Source: an uncultured Bacteroidales bacterium
GTDB taxonomy: Bacteria; Bacteroidota; Bacteroidia; Bacteroidales; Paludibacteraceae
Direction of reading: 5' to 3'
Assembly: GCA_902780495.1 (NCBI GenBank)
Contig: CACZFM010000008.1
Span: forward strand, 32,577-96,576
Length of the DNA: 64,000 nt
Both the position numbers and the translations under genes were made by a program. Positions 6,297 through 16,996 of the stretch are shown here, piece by piece (the stretch's first letter is position 1; each line of letters starts with the position of its first letter). Below the pieces are notes generated by a model. It did not search any database and was not told the origin of the DNA. It saw only the letters and a program-made list of their open reading frames with translations.

Positions 6297-9200
6297 TTAT
6301 TTAATGATATAACGTAAAGTTTCTTTCTTATCACCCGATTCAACACGCATCATGTAGATGCCCGGTGCGCCCTGCGACTTAATCTCAAGGTCAACCAAGC
6401 CGGTGGATGTGGTGTTGAAAATCAGGTTACCCGAACCGTCATAGACGTGGATGGCTGACTCGGCATCCGCATCCAGATTCTCCAGAGTCATCGATTCACC
6501 GTTCTTAACCATGTTAGGAACGAGTCGCAGCGGTGCATGTTCGGACTGCGACCAGTCGATGGTGTTGGTGCGAACCTCGGAATAGCATCCGATGGCGTTC
6601 ATCATGTAAATCTTAGCGAAGAACTTACCCGCCAGCGGTTTGTCAGAGGTGTAATACAAGCCGTGTACACCGGGCAGTTCGGTATCAACAGTACCATCGG
6701 TTGTGAACCAACTTACATCCTGGTCGTTGATAACCAGATCCGGATTGTTGAGCATTTCTCTAATCTTATTTACATGAATCATAAGCAACCACGGTTCGTA
6801 TTTTCCGACAAGGATATCGTCCATCCGGTCTCCTACCGGATCTTCGATTTCGATAGTGCGCTGCAACGAAACACTGTTGTTGCAACGGTCGGTGACAGTG
6901 ACGCGGAAAGCGACATTGTAGCCAAGACTACCATCAATAATCTGCGAAGCTGCTCCGAACCGTCCGCCTTTCTCCATCTTCCATGTGATGGCAGATGTGC
7001 TGTCCATGTGCAGTCCGTCAGCATCTTTGACGAGATAAGCGCGTATGTCGGCTTCTGCATCGGCAGTGTCAAGCGGTGAACCGCAGACAGCTTTCACCTT
7101 GTCAATCAGGCTCGCCGGCAGTTTGTCAGGCAACTTGTAGGTGAAGAACTTATAGGTGTAGATGGAATCTACATATCCGATGGTGTCATTTTCCAGACGG
7201 ATTTCGGCACGTATGCTGTCTTTCCAAGCCACATCAGCTGTGATTTCATGATTACCCAGACGCGCTTCAATAACGGTGCCTGCGCAGACGGTGGCCGTGG
7301 AGTCAACCGTTAGACGCGGAATGGCTCTCCACTTCACATTACGCGTGAAGGAAGCACTGTCGCAACCAAATTCAACAGACGGAATGATATACGTGAAGAC
7401 AGTGTCTTTCCGAATGATATAGGACTCACCATCCATCCAGTTGAAGGAATAACCATCGTAGATAGTGGTATCGGAGATGATGTGTTGGTCATCCGGTTTC
7501 ATGGTGAAGATATGGAGATGGAGCACATTTACCACACTATCGCAGAACGCACCGGCAACGGTGTCGCGGTAGGTGCTATCCACATCATAGGTGCCGATAA
7601 CGCGTCCATCAATTTCCCATTTATAAGAAGTGCCTTCGCAAATGGTCGTGTTGGTAATGACACTATCCGGCGTCAGGCAGATATGCTCGACGGTCCAAGT
7701 GGAGTCTGCACCTGGGATGATGTCACCGCAGGTGGTGCGGACGAAGTAACGCATGGTTACATCGGCTGCGTACAGTCTGACAGGTGCATCAATGTATGCT
7801 TCATAATTGTCTTCGCCATTCTTCATTTCCCAACCGATGGAATCAACTGCAGCTACGTGGCTGTTGTTGAGTGTCTGTGCATCAAGTTGTCCTTGGATAT
7901 CGGAAGAGGCCGTCGCAAAGTTAATGGCTTCACCCGCCGTGATAGCCGGTACGGTGAAGATGATTTCCGACAGATCAGGGTTTCTGTAGATATGGACATT
8001 GTAACTGTAAATGGAATCAACATATCCGATGGTGTCATTTTCGAGACGGATTTGCGCGCGAACGCTGTCGGTCCATGCGGTATCGGCTGTGATTTGATGG
8101 CTACTTATACGTCCTTCGAATACGGTTCCTGTGCAAATTGTAGTGTCTACAGGGGCGGCAGTCACACGTTCGATGGCTCTCCACTTCACATTGCGAACGG
8201 TGAGTGCGCTATCGCAATCGAATCCGGCAAATTGGTATGAATAGGAGAAAGTTGTATCTTTCCGAATGATGTAGGACTCGCCGTCCAACCAATCGAAAGT
8301 GTAACCATCGTAAACAGTGGTATCAGGCAGACGTTTGTTGTCGTCAGGATTCTTGGCGAGGACGTGCAAGTCAAGCGTGTAGATGATACTATCGCAGCCA
8401 TTTACAGCAGGAATAGTGTCATGATAAATATCCTGCGCAGTGTACACACCTACGGTTCTTTCGCCAATGATCCAAGTATAACGCGATCTTGGGCAGATGG
8501 TGGCTTGTGTTGCGGGCATTATCTCTGCATCCGGACAAGCACTTTCAACGGTCCAAGTGGAGTCGGCGCTATAAAGGATGTCACCGCAAATGGTGCGGAC
8601 GAAGAAACGCATGGTTACCTCGGTGGCATCGGAAGCTACAGGTTGGTCAACGTATGCATCGTATGAGCCGGCAACATTCTTCATTTCCCAACCAATGCTA
8701 TCCACCAAGGCAACGGTGGCGTCTTCGCTGCGTTCTTGTGCAAGCATAGCCTGAATGTCAGCAACGGCTGTTGTGAAGTCAATAGTCTGACCGGCAGCGA
8801 TGGAAGGAACGGTGAACTCTATTTCCGAGAGGTCGGGTTGCTTCCAAAGTTTGACAGAATAAGCATAGATGGTATCCATTCTACGAACCTGCTCAAGAGA
8901 ATCTACGACCTCAAATTGGATGGTGTGGTTGATAACACTGTCTTGTGTCAGCGTGAAGGCATCATTGTCACCAATACCAATCTGTGTGCCAGCGCAGACA
9001 GTGTCCGAATAATTGACATCCTTTGTGACATCTTTCCATGCATCCGGCATTATGATGAGATCACGACCTTCAAGGTCAGTGACTTCACCATTACAATCCG
9101 CAGAAAGGATGTAATGCAAGGTGATAGGAGTAGAGTGGTCTTTTGCCAGATAGTCGCGATAAACCTCCTCTACGGGGCTATAGTTGCCGTCGTTGTCCAG

Positions 9201-12200
9201 TGCCTCCCAATTGATGGCTACGATATCCATAATGGAATCGGTATCAACAGAGCGGAAGTAACGGTTGAGAACAGCGGTAGCCGAGTCGGTGAAGACTTTC
9301 ATGCCGCGAATTACCAGTGGCAGTGCTTCCATAGTCCGCAATCTGTCTTCATCCAAGGTGGTGTCCGGTGCGACAATGGGTGTTACGTGCATGTGATGAA
9401 CGCTGTCGCAGAGGAGCGTTCCTTTGCGGAACGGCACATGGTCTTCCCAGATGAAGTCGGGGGATATGGCAGAGGAGATCAGGGTGTCTCTGCCGGTGTA
9501 AATATCATGGAACATGGTCTCGTCGCAGACATACTTACGCGGAACGGTGTCATGGAGAACTTCCTCCGGCAGTGCGTCAACAAGTTTAACCCATATATGG
9601 GTGTTTTTGTTAGACGAGTAGCGGATAAAGAGTCCTGTGGGCCATCCATAGAAGCCAATCAGGTCGCGGTCAATGATACGGGACTTGGTGCTATCAGGTG
9701 CAAATTCGTAATACAGCGTGGTCAGTTTCTGATCCAAGCAGTCGAATGTAAGGTCAGCATCTGCAACGGCAGAGTCGGAGGTAAGGTTGGTGACGTGAAG
9801 TTTGATATCCTTGTTGGCAGGAATCTTCGTTGAGTCAAGTTCCACCTTGTACCACAAGTGCTGTCCACCCGGATGTACATTACCTTTTTCCCAATCGAAG
9901 ATAATAGGATTGGAGCAGAGGTCACCTTTTGCCAGTGTGATGTCGAAACGGAAGGTGATGTCCTCAGGCGCTGTAACGCGAACGTAAACTACGGAGTCGG
10001 ATGAAGCGTTGATGGTGCTACGTTCTACTACACGTGTATAAACCTGATTCGGTGTGAGCGAGAGTCCCTTGGTGGTCATCTTGTAGATAACAGGACAAAC
10101 CCAACTGATTTCGCCTATCAGGTTATTGGTGTTTTCGGACAGGTTCTTGATGGTGAGTAATCCGTCACCAATGGTGTTTTCGCGAATATTGAGGAGGTCC
10201 ACCTTATACCAAACCTGTGTGCCCGCCGTCTGATAATAGTCTTGGTTGGGCACAGCAAAGATGGCACTGTCACAAGCTGTAATGACCTCTTCGTATTGCT
10301 CTTCCTCCGTAATTTTCACAGCGAGTTCTACTTGTTGCTTTGTAGTCAGTTCCAGGTAGATATATTCGCTTGAGAAACCACGGAAGAAATCAGAACCGAC
10401 TTCTTTTTCCTGTCTTGATCCTGCGCCGTGCGAACGGGTGGCAGACTCAAATGCCGTGCTGTCGCAAGAGGTGTAAACAGATGCGGTTACACGACCAGCG
10501 GTGTTATCCGTGTTGGTCAGCGAGAAGAGTGCGCGCAGATGGGATTCTGCAAACTCTCTGCGTGCAATCTTATACCAAGCCGTAGTACCAGCTTCCTGAA
10601 GGAATGCAGTATCTTTCGGCGCGATAAGCTGAGCGTGTGCACATTTGTCACCCGTGTTCGGGTCAACAAGGTCAGCACGGAAGAGGAAGTCTCCTTTACC
10701 TACGGTTCGGGTAACACGGAACCAAACGGTGTCGTATTTCTGTATAATAGGATCAATAAGACTGCGCTCAAAGACTTTGCTGATAGTAGCGTTGGCGTTC
10801 AGCGCAGTGCTCTTTTGCGTCATTGCCTCGGTGACAGGGCACTCGTAGGCAACTTCTACCTTGATATTATTGTTTTGTCCGCTGAGGTCTTGGAGTATAG
10901 CCTGCGGAGCAAGCGTGGTGCGATTGAGGGTGTCGGTGAGCACATAGTACCAAGCAGTGTCGATACGCTGAATCATATCGGTGCCCCATTCGAACGGAAT
11001 GGCGTTCAAGCAGGCATCAATAGTGTCGAACTGTTCTGCGGGAACGAGATGTGCTTCGAAATGGATGTCCGTAGTCGTATTGACGCGTATCCACACCGTA
11101 TCACCAAACGTTTCCAACATGGAGCGTGTGATTTCTTTGGTACGGGTAATGCCTGCGCCAACATTTACACTTTGGTCTTGTGGAGATTCGCAAGGGCAAG
11201 TGGTGGCAAGAGAACCATCCACTTTGCCATTGTTCCGGCGATCCTTGTTGGTGAGTTGTACCAGAAGATTCATACCTCTGGCCGCTTTGGCTTCGGTGAG
11301 GTCAACTCTGTACCAAACGGAACCGTCTTCAGGCGCTTGGTCATTACCGCTGACCCAGTTGAACGGAATAGCGACACGACAATTACTGCCTTCGTTCTCC
11401 TGTTGCATCCGAATCTGTATGGAAATAGGTTGATTGGACTCGACACGTACATAAATGTACTCTACATCCGTACGGAAGAGAGGAGCCATGTCGCGTGTGA
11501 GCAGTTTTTCATACAGGCCTCCGTCACCGATGGTGATAGAATGTCTGGAGTTCTCCAAAGTGTCAGGGCAGATATAAGAAAGCTCGCCTTTGACAAGGGC
11601 AGAAGCATTCGGATTCTCGTTGCGGACAGTGATGTAAGGCAGCAACTCCATGTGACGGAGTGTATCTACCTTGACGCGATACCAAACAGCAGTATCCGCT
11701 TTCTGACGATTTCCGTATGTCCAATCGAAATCGGTAACCTGATTACAGTCGAGGGTAGGATCCTTTCTCTTTGCATCTTCCAGAACCGCCCACATCTTGA
11801 GAGATTGGTCAGTGGTGACACCTACATAAACGGTGTCGGTTGCTGTTTGACCGAAGAGCGAGTAACTGATTATTTTGTCCACTTGCTTGTGTCCCCCAAG
11901 TCGACGTGAGATATCCTGCAAATCGGTGTATGGGCAACTAAATGCAAGAGCTCCATAAACGGAAGCTGTGGAAGAAGAAAGGTTTTCTACATAGACATGA
12001 ATATTCTTCACACCTTCTTTAGCCTCTTTGATGCTGACAGCATACCAAACGGTGCTACCGCCTTGCTGGGTATTGCCTTTTTCCCAATCGAAAAGAACAC
12101 TGGTTTTACAAGCATCACCTTCGTGGATATGTTTGAGTCGTCCGGAGAAAGAGATGGCCTGTGTGGTGGTGAAGCGAATATATACATACTCAACGCCTTC

Positions 12201-13280
12201 TTTAATACCATCCACCATGTTTTTCTCCACTTCGCGAACGATGGACTTGCCTGCCCCGATGGTGACGGAACGCTCCAGGAAATCCTGACTGCCTTCTTCA
12301 TTTTCGCAAGCAAAAGAAACCTTTGCGTCAATCTTTGCGGCTGCAGAGGGGTTGTCGTTCGTAATAGTGACTTCCGGCATCAATTTACGTCCCTTCAATG
12401 AATCTACGGGGATGCGGTATTCATAGGTGCCGGCAGTAACATGATAGTCCTGATTAAGTTTCAGTTCTTCCACGTTACAAGCGATAGCAGGTTCAGTGGG
12501 ATTCGGTTTATCCACAAGATTTGCTGTTACTTTCAGACGTTGGGTGGTGACACCGTAGATGTAGATTTCACCTCCACCGAGCATGTCAATCATAGCACGG
12601 GAGAGCGTGTCACAGCGTGTAGCACCTGCTGCAAGGGTGGTTGACTTCTCCGTTTTACCTGAACTGGGGCAGTCCGGTGAAACCGCACCCGTGATGTAAG
12701 CAGTAGCATTACCCAGGTTCTGAATGGAAACAGCTACGGTTTTGTCAGGGCGTTGCTTGGCTTCGGTGAGATCCACTTTCCACCAACCGTCGCCGGCGGG
12801 TTGGATGGCACCCGTAGCCCAGTTGAATGTTTTGGCTTTCAAACAAGCTTCATCCAAATCGGTGGTCTCGTACACTTTGGCACTGAGTGCGACCTTTGCA
12901 TTGCTGGTCAAGCAGAGGTACGCTTCCCTTTGTTGCATACGAACCAGTATGCTTACCGATTTTGACCAGATTTTGTTGGTCTTCGCCGGAATGTCGTACA
13001 CCTCGGCCTTGTCTTCGCCCATTAAGTAACCACGGACGGTAACATGCGCAGTTTCATTACTCAGGTTGGTAAGATAGAGTGCCAGGGTAGGTGACTCCTC
13101 TTCATAGATAGGATCCAGCGGAACGCGATACCAGATGGTGTCCGCATCCTGAATACTCACTTCCTCCCAGTTGAATTCCTTCGCATCATCTTTCGAGGAG
13201 CCATCGCCTAATCCGATGGCCATCATTGGTACAGTCATTAAGACTGCCACAATGAAAAGCAAAAGTTTTTTCATTCTCAT
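6297..13280 (-). CDS. Giant T9SS-type cell-surface protein, 2327 residues
   Basis: Signal peptide MRMKKLLLFIVAVLMTVPMMA. Residues about 35-1240 hold ten divergent modules of about 115-125 residues. Each opens with a Cys shortly before F-x-W, then a WYRVDL-type strand, an NLS or NEN turn, often a CP pair, and a VYVRVTT-type strand (e.g. FDWEKGNTQ, FNWVSGNDQ, FEWGTDMIQ). Residues about 1240-2230 are Ig-like units with the signature ICxGTxYxW and GCDS, including a tandem duplication of about 284 residues. The C-terminus is a classical T9SS type A sorting domain: LRLVPNMVKNGESM, a VYDGSGNLI strand and final YMMRVESGDKKETLRYIIK. It is therefore probably exported across the outer membrane and surface-attached, perhaps in adhesion. 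The modules lack catalytic motifs. Downstream barrel gene starts 14 bp after its stop. Confidence 0.8.
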   Translation of the reverse strand: MRMKKLLLFIVAVLMTVPMMAIGLGDGSSKDDAKEFNWEEVSIQDADTIWYRVPLDPIYEEESPTLALYLTNLSNETAHVTVRGYLMGEDKAEVYDIPAKTNKIWSKSVSILVRMQQREAYLCLTSNAKVALSAKVYETTDLDEACLKAKTFNWATGAIQPAGDGWWKVDLTEAKQRPDKTVAVSIQNLGNATAYITGAVSPDCPSSGKTEKSTTLAAGATRCDTLSRAMIDMLGGGEIYIYGVTTQRLKVTANLVDKPNPTEPAIACNVEELKLNQDYHVTAGTYEYRIPVDSLKGRKLMPEVTITNDNPSAAAKIDAKVSFACENEEGSQDFLERSVTIGAGKSIVREVEKNMVDGIKEGVEYVYIRFTTTQAISFSGRLKHIHEGDACKTSVLFDWEKGNTQQGGSTVWYAVSIKEAKEGVKNIHVYVENLSSSTASVYGALAFSCPYTDLQDISRRLGGHKQVDKIISYSLFGQTATDTVYVGVTTDQSLKMWAVLEDAKRKDPTLDCNQVTDFDWTYGNRQKADTAVWYRVKVDTLRHMELLPYITVRNENPNASALVKGELSYICPDTLENSRHSITIGDGGLYEKLLTRDMAPLFRTDVEYIYVRVESNQPISIQIRMQQENEGSNCRVAIPFNWVSGNDQAPEDGSVWYRVDLTEAKAARGMNLLVQLTNKDRRNNGKVDGSLATTCPCESPQDQSVNVGAGITRTKEITRSMLETFGDTVWIRVNTTTDIHFEAHLVPAEQFDTIDACLNAIPFEWGTDMIQRIDTAWYYVLTDTLNRTTLAPQAILQDLSGQNNNIKVEVAYECPVTEAMTQKSTALNANATISKVFERSLIDPIIQKYDTVWFRVTRTVGKGDFLFRADLVDPNTGDKCAHAQLIAPKDTAFLQEAGTTAWYKIARREFAESHLRALFSLTNTDNTAGRVTASVYTSCDSTAFESATRSHGAGSRQEKEVGSDFFRGFSSEYIYLELTTKQQVELAVKITEEEQYEEVITACDSAIFAVPNQDYYQTAGTQVWYKVDLLNIRENTIGDGLLTIKNLSENTNNLIGEISWVCPVIYKMTTKGLSLTPNQVYTRVVERSTINASSDSVVYVRVTAPEDITFRFDITLAKGDLCSNPIIFDWEKGNVHPGGQHLWYKVELDSTKIPANKDIKLHVTNLTSDSAVADADLTFDCLDQKLTTLYYEFAPDSTKSRIIDRDLIGFYGWPTGLFIRYSSNKNTHIWVKLVDALPEEVLHDTVPRKYVCDETMFHDIYTGRDTLISSAISPDFIWEDHVPFRKGTLLCDSVHHMHVTPIVAPDTTLDEDRLRTMEALPLVIRGMKVFTDSATAVLNRYFRSVDTDSIMDIVAINWEALDNDGNYSPVEEVYRDYLAKDHSTPITLHYILSADCNGEVTDLEGRDLIIMPDAWKDVTKDVNYSDTVCAGTQIGIGDNDAFTLTQDSVINHTIQFEVVDSLEQVRRMDTIYAYSVKLWKQPDLSEIEFTVPSIAAGQTIDFTTAVADIQAMLAQERSEDATVALVDSIGWEMKNVAGSYDAYVDQPVASDATEVTMRFFVRTICGDILYSADSTWTVESACPDAEIMPATQATICPRSRYTWIIGERTVGVYTAQDIYHDTIPAVNGCDSIIYTLDLHVLAKNPDDNKRLPDTTVYDGYTFDWLDGESYIIRKDTTFSYSYQFAGFDCDSALTVRNVKWRAIERVTAAPVDTTICTGTVFEGRISSHQITADTAWTDSVRAQIRLENDTIGYVDSIYSYNVHIYRNPDLSEIIFTVPAITAGEAINFATASSDIQGQLDAQTLNNSHVAAVDSIGWEMKNGEDNYEAYIDAPVRLYAADVTMRYFVRTTCGDIIPGADSTWTVEHICLTPDSVITNTTICEGTSYKWEIDGRVIGTYDVDSTYRDTVAGAFCDSVVNVLHLHIFTMKPDDQHIISDTTIYDGYSFNWMDGESYIIRKDTVFTYIIPSVEFGCDSASFTRNVKWRAIPRLTVDSTATVCAGTVIEARLGNHEITADVAWKDSIRAEIRLENDTIGYVDSIYTYKFFTYKLPDKLPASLIDKVKAVCGSPLDTADAEADIRAYLVKDADGLHMDSTSAITWKMEKGGRFGAASQIIDGSLGYNVAFRVTVTDRCNNSVSLQRTIEIEDPVGDRMDDILVGKYEPWLLMIHVNKIREMLNNPDLVINDQDVSWFTTDGTVDTELPGVHGLYYTSDKPLAGKFFAKIYMMNAIGCYSEVRTNTIDWSQSEHAPLRLVPNMVKNGESMTLENLDADAESAIHVYDGSGNLIFNTTSTGLVDLEIKSQGAPGIYMMRVESGDKKETLRYIIK

Positions 13281-13292
13281 TATTTATTTTTT

Positions 13293-14924
13293 TTAGTTAT
13301 TATTATATATGTTGTATTGTATCTTATTTCCAAGTGTAGAATAGAGTTGTCCGTTTTTTTCTATATACAGTATGCCATTATGCATCCACTTACGTACGGT
13401 GTTTTGTTGCTTTTCTTCTGCTTCGAGAATATCTGTGGGCAGTTCTACTTCGTTGATAGTAAGGTGGATATAGCGTGTGCAAGCATTTTTTCGCTCATAA
13501 ACGATGTCGTGTGACCCAAATTGGCGGTAAGAGGGTTTCCCAAGGAAGTAGAACGTTTTGAGTTGTTCGCTATTGAGATAAACGACCGTGTCTTCCAGTT
13601 CCGGTTCTACAAAGCGAAGCGTGAGCGAAGTGACAGCACAGGTGTCTTGATCCCGCCAAATGGAATCCACAATGGCCGTATCGCGTGCAAAGACCTGTCC
13701 GTCAGTAGCCAAGTATGTTTTTCCCAAACAGATGGATTCCTCTTTTTCAGCAATGGAATAGACGATGCGATGATTGACATGCACCTGATAATCCTCGTCG
13801 CACTGATTAGGCAGGCGTACCTGTACGAGATAGTCTCCGAAAGTGTTCAGCAATTGGGTGTTCCGATAAGGATAAGGCAATTGTTTGGATGTGATGGAAA
13901 TGGTATCACGATATTGTTCCGGCGGTGTGATATGCAGATTGTATAAAGTGACCAGCAAGGTGTCTTTGACCACCCATGTGGTGTCGGAATAGAGGGTTGT
14001 TTGCCGCAGGGTGGTATCTTTCAGCACAATGCCCCGTCCCTGACAGAATGTCTCTTCGATGGTATCCGTCACAAAAGTGGCTGCGCGACGGAAGGTGATG
14101 CGTCCTGTTTTCCCCGCTGCGTGCGAGAAATGGAAGAAAAGCGTGTCTTTGTTCTGACGAGCGGCAGAAAGGATGTTCTTATCGGGGAAGAATACCTTTG
14201 TGGAGTCGCTTAAGACTGCCTGCATCAACAGCGGTCCGTTGCAGGAATCGGAAGTGATGGATAAGAGACAGGGAGAATTGTCCTTCTCTTTCCAATGAAT
14301 GAACATACTGTCGGTATAATTATGCACATTGGACATATAGTATACATCTTCCTCATTGCTGCTTACGTAGGTCATGCCAGCGAATATCTGCAAGGGATCT
14401 TCACAAGTGGAATTGGGACCCTGGTTGTAGGGATAGCAGATGACACGTCCTTCTCCGCCGACGCGGCTCGGATAGACACGTATGCGTGGCGTGATGTTAT
14501 TAAGTGCCTGTTCGGCTGTCGAGCCCATTTCGCTAATTTTTCTATTGATTTCGTCTGCATCTTTCTCGTGCATCTGATTGGGTTCTACGGTAAGAACGAT
14601 AGTCGGCATTGTGGAAGAGCAAAGTGCATATACTTCCATCGTGACGGAAGATGTGGCGAACCAATAGGCAGATATGCCTTGCCGCAGTTGTGCTGTGGTG
14701 GCTTTGAACCAGGTGGTGTCGGAGATAGCCATATCCAACCCGAACTCGAAATCACGAGCCGTGTTGTGGCAATCACAGTAGAAATAAGGATAGTTGAGTT
14801 CCTTAATCAAATCCTCACAACGTTTTCCAGCATGGCGCGCTTCTCCATTGCTTTGTGCGCAAAGAGAGAAAGCCGCTATGAAGAACAGCAGTGCGGTAAG
14901 ACAATATGTTTTCAACGATTCCAT
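13293..14924 (-). CDS. Exported surface-operon protein, 543 residues
   Basis: Signal peptide MESLKTYCLTALLFFIAAFSLCA. The N-terminal domain resembles one module of the downstream giant protein (CEDLIKELNYPYFYCD, DTTWFKATTAQLRQG, SVTMEVYALCSS). The middle and C-terminal parts have Ig-like strands with paired Cys, among them EETFCQGRGIVLKDTT and ESICLGKTYLA. It ends with a short tail, TVRKWMHNGILYIEKNG then YSTLGNKIQ, of the same pattern as the tails of the large upstream protein, the subtilase and the M4 protease. It is likely another surface cargo of the same export route. It sits 17 bp after the upstream stop and 12 bp before the giant gene, so it is certainly co-transcribed. Confidence 0.7.
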   Translation of the reverse strand: MESLKTYCLTALLFFIAAFSLCAQSNGEARHAGKRCEDLIKELNYPYFYCDCHNTARDFEFGLDMAISDTTWFKATTAQLRQGISAYWFATSSVTMEVYALCSSTMPTIVLTVEPNQMHEKDADEINRKISEMGSTAEQALNNITPRIRVYPSRVGGEGRVICYPYNQGPNSTCEDPLQIFAGMTYVSSNEEDVYYMSNVHNYTDSMFIHWKEKDNSPCLLSITSDSCNGPLLMQAVLSDSTKVFFPDKNILSAARQNKDTLFFHFSHAAGKTGRITFRRAATFVTDTIEETFCQGRGIVLKDTTLRQTTLYSDTTWVVKDTLLVTLYNLHITPPEQYRDTISITSKQLPYPYRNTQLLNTFGDYLVQVRLPNQCDEDYQVHVNHRIVYSIAEKEESICLGKTYLATDGQVFARDTAIVDSIWRDQDTCAVTSLTLRFVEPELEDTVVYLNSEQLKTFYFLGKPSYRQFGSHDIVYERKNACTRYIHLTINEVELPTDILEAEEKQQNTVRKWMHNGILYIEKNGQLYSTLGNKIQYNIYNNN

Positions 14925-14941
14925 CGGTTCGCTGTGCGCGT

Positions 14942-16975
14942 TTATTTTTTATTTACAGGCCGTCCGGTCATGTCGTACCAAGTATGAACGCCTGCACGAT
15001 TGAGTTCAATAAGCATTGTTCCGTTCCAAAGGATGATACGGCTATAGTCATTGTCCGTGTCGGTCGGATCGGTCAGATCTGTAACGATAGGTGGAGTGCC
15101 AACCATGAGACTGAGCGTGCCGAAAACACCACTACCATCGGTTGCCGTAGCTTTGATGGTGACCTGTCCGTATTTTTCTTCGGAACCAAGTTCAAGGATG
15201 TTCGAACGATTCCAGACTACCAGCCCTGCACCTTCGGTGATGGTCCATTTGAGTGTGGGAATGGTGGCATCGGCAGGAAGGATGGTAGCAGTGATGACGG
15301 CAGTGGGATTATCTTCATTAATAGCCTCCACATTGGAAGTGAGTCCTATGGATTCCACAGAAACAAACATCGGGTCCTCTTCTTCCGGTGCTGTGGAGGT
15401 GATAGTCATTTTTCCTCCACCATCAGCAGCCCAGAAACGGACATAAAGGTAGCCATCATCTCCAACTTGCTCCTCCCAACCCGTCATGTCTTCGGCAGTA
15501 AGTGTCCATTGTTTATTCCTACTAATGTTTTTATATCCAATAACGTTCGGATCTGTAGTTGATGCATTGGCTTTGCATGTGTTGGCGATATAGGTATAGC
15601 ATTTGTAGGAAGTAGAAGTGGATGTCCAAGCGAAAGTGAGGTTTCCCCGTTTCCAGTCGTGGTAGTTGAAACGATAGATTTTTATATCCTTCCGATCAAC
15701 AGAATACTGCGTTCCCGTTTGCAGATTGATGGCAGACGAATCACAGGTGTTGGGTTTCCACTTGGATGCAGTAAGCGTGGTGGGAGCATTGCAGCGGAAA
15801 CGCACATACAGGTAGATATTATCCGTTTTTCCCCACAAGGCATCCATATCCTCGGTGTACAACTTCAAGCGATGTCCGTCATTGGCCATGTCGAAGCGGA
15901 AAGAATCTACTGCGGTGGCAGGTGTGAAATCGGGCGACAAGCCCACATACATACGGAACGGATAGTTAGTAGGCGTTGTGAACTGTGTTGCTCCTGTCCA
16001 GGTGGCAGGAATAGCATAGAGCGAAAGGGTGTCGGTCTGCCGGATGGATACTGCTTTGTTGTAAGCCAGTACGGTGGCATTGCCTTGAGGCGGTGCCATC
16101 GGGACACGCTCTACCTTAAGAACTCCATCGCTTGCTGAAATCCATTTGCCGAAGAAGATGCCCGCTTCGTTGGGGAATTCTCCACTCTCAATATAGTGTT
16201 TTAGATTTATCGGTGTAAGTTTGAGGGTGTCGCTTTGCGTTTTATCCTTCCAACAGTTCGTTATTTTCGTATTGGTATTATCGCGCGGGTTGAAGTCACA
16301 CTCTGTGGCCACTGCAAATGTGATAGGGTTCGTTCCCTGCCAGGTAAAGCGTATGGAATCGTTCTGCCATTGGATGTAGGGAAGCACGATATGGCGGCTT
16401 CCATCATTGGCATGTACATGGACGGTGTCTCCCAAGTGCATGAACTTGAAGCCATCCAGGCAGTTGGCGAACATGCCTTCCGGAGCCATACTCATTGTTC
16501 CTGCAGAGCGATAGGTGACTTTGACATAAACTACTACGTTGTAATCAATACCCTCTTTCAACAGCATATCACGGTAGGTCTTACCCATAGACAGATAGTA
16601 ACAAATTTTACCATCTTCTGCAGATTGCGATTTTAAGTCCGGCTTATGGGGCATTTCGATCTGAATACCGCTCTCTTCGTTGTCCCCGAAGAGACGACTC
16701 AGGATAGGATCGCTGTAGTGCCCGGGTGTGCAGGTAAAGTCCATTTCCACTTCCGGTTTAGGGGATTGCGCCGATGTGGTGAAATAGACAGCGAGCGGCA
16801 GGTCAAATGTGTTGCCGTAATACCAATATGTTCCCGGTTCGGTGATTTCCGCATGGAAATCTTTGCCCAACGGGATGGCGTCATAGCAGGAAGAGCCTGT
16901 CGGGGTGTATGCCAGGGCCGCTGTAGCAAGCCCAAGCATAAGAAGAACAATAATTATACGCGTGTTACTAACCAT
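14942..16975 (-). CDS. Exported protein with Ig-like (BIG2) domain, 677 residues
   Basis: ATG at 16975 chosen (MVSNTRIIIVLLMLG, signal peptide ending ATAALA); the earlier in-frame codon is TTG. Residues 25-500 form repeated beta-rich units with Cys pairs (SSCYDAIPLGKDFHAEI, ANCLDGFKFMHLGDTV, NTCDSSAINLQTGTQYS). This resembles the pre-peptidase-like modules of the giant protein in layout. Residues about 530-620 look like a BIG2 domain: SIGLTSNVEAI, then TATILPADATIPTLKWTI and GQVTIKATATDGSG. The C-terminal tail YSRIILWNGTMLIELNR then HTWYDMTGRPVNKK is a short sorting-type tail. No enzyme motif is seen. Confidence 0.7.
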   Translation of the reverse strand: MVSNTRIIIVLLMLGLATAALAYTPTGSSCYDAIPLGKDFHAEITEPGTYWYYGNTFDLPLAVYFTTSAQSPKPEVEMDFTCTPGHYSDPILSRLFGDNEESGIQIEMPHKPDLKSQSAEDGKICYYLSMGKTYRDMLLKEGIDYNVVVYVKVTYRSAGTMSMAPEGMFANCLDGFKFMHLGDTVHVHANDGSRHIVLPYIQWQNDSIRFTWQGTNPITFAVATECDFNPRDNTNTKITNCWKDKTQSDTLKLTPINLKHYIESGEFPNEAGIFFGKWISASDGVLKVERVPMAPPQGNATVLAYNKAVSIRQTDTLSLYAIPATWTGATQFTTPTNYPFRMYVGLSPDFTPATAVDSFRFDMANDGHRLKLYTEDMDALWGKTDNIYLYVRFRCNAPTTLTASKWKPNTCDSSAINLQTGTQYSVDRKDIKIYRFNYHDWKRGNLTFAWTSTSTSYKCYTYIANTCKANASTTDPNVIGYKNISRNKQWTLTAEDMTGWEEQVGDDGYLYVRFWAADGGGKMTITSTAPEEEDPMFVSVESIGLTSNVEAINEDNPTAVITATILPADATIPTLKWTITEGAGLVVWNRSNILELGSEEKYGQVTIKATATDGSGVFGTLSLMVGTPPIVTDLTDPTDTDNDYSRIILWNGTMLIELNRAGVHTWYDMTGRPVNKK

Positions 16976-16996
16976 ATTTATCAAGACTGATCCTTA

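Noticed and set aside
10428..11909. 493-codon plus-strand frame inside the giant surface gene
   Set aside because: It is complementary to the repeat modules, which have strong coding evidence (signal peptide, modules, sorting domain). The plus frame has a Cys/Arg-rich random look.
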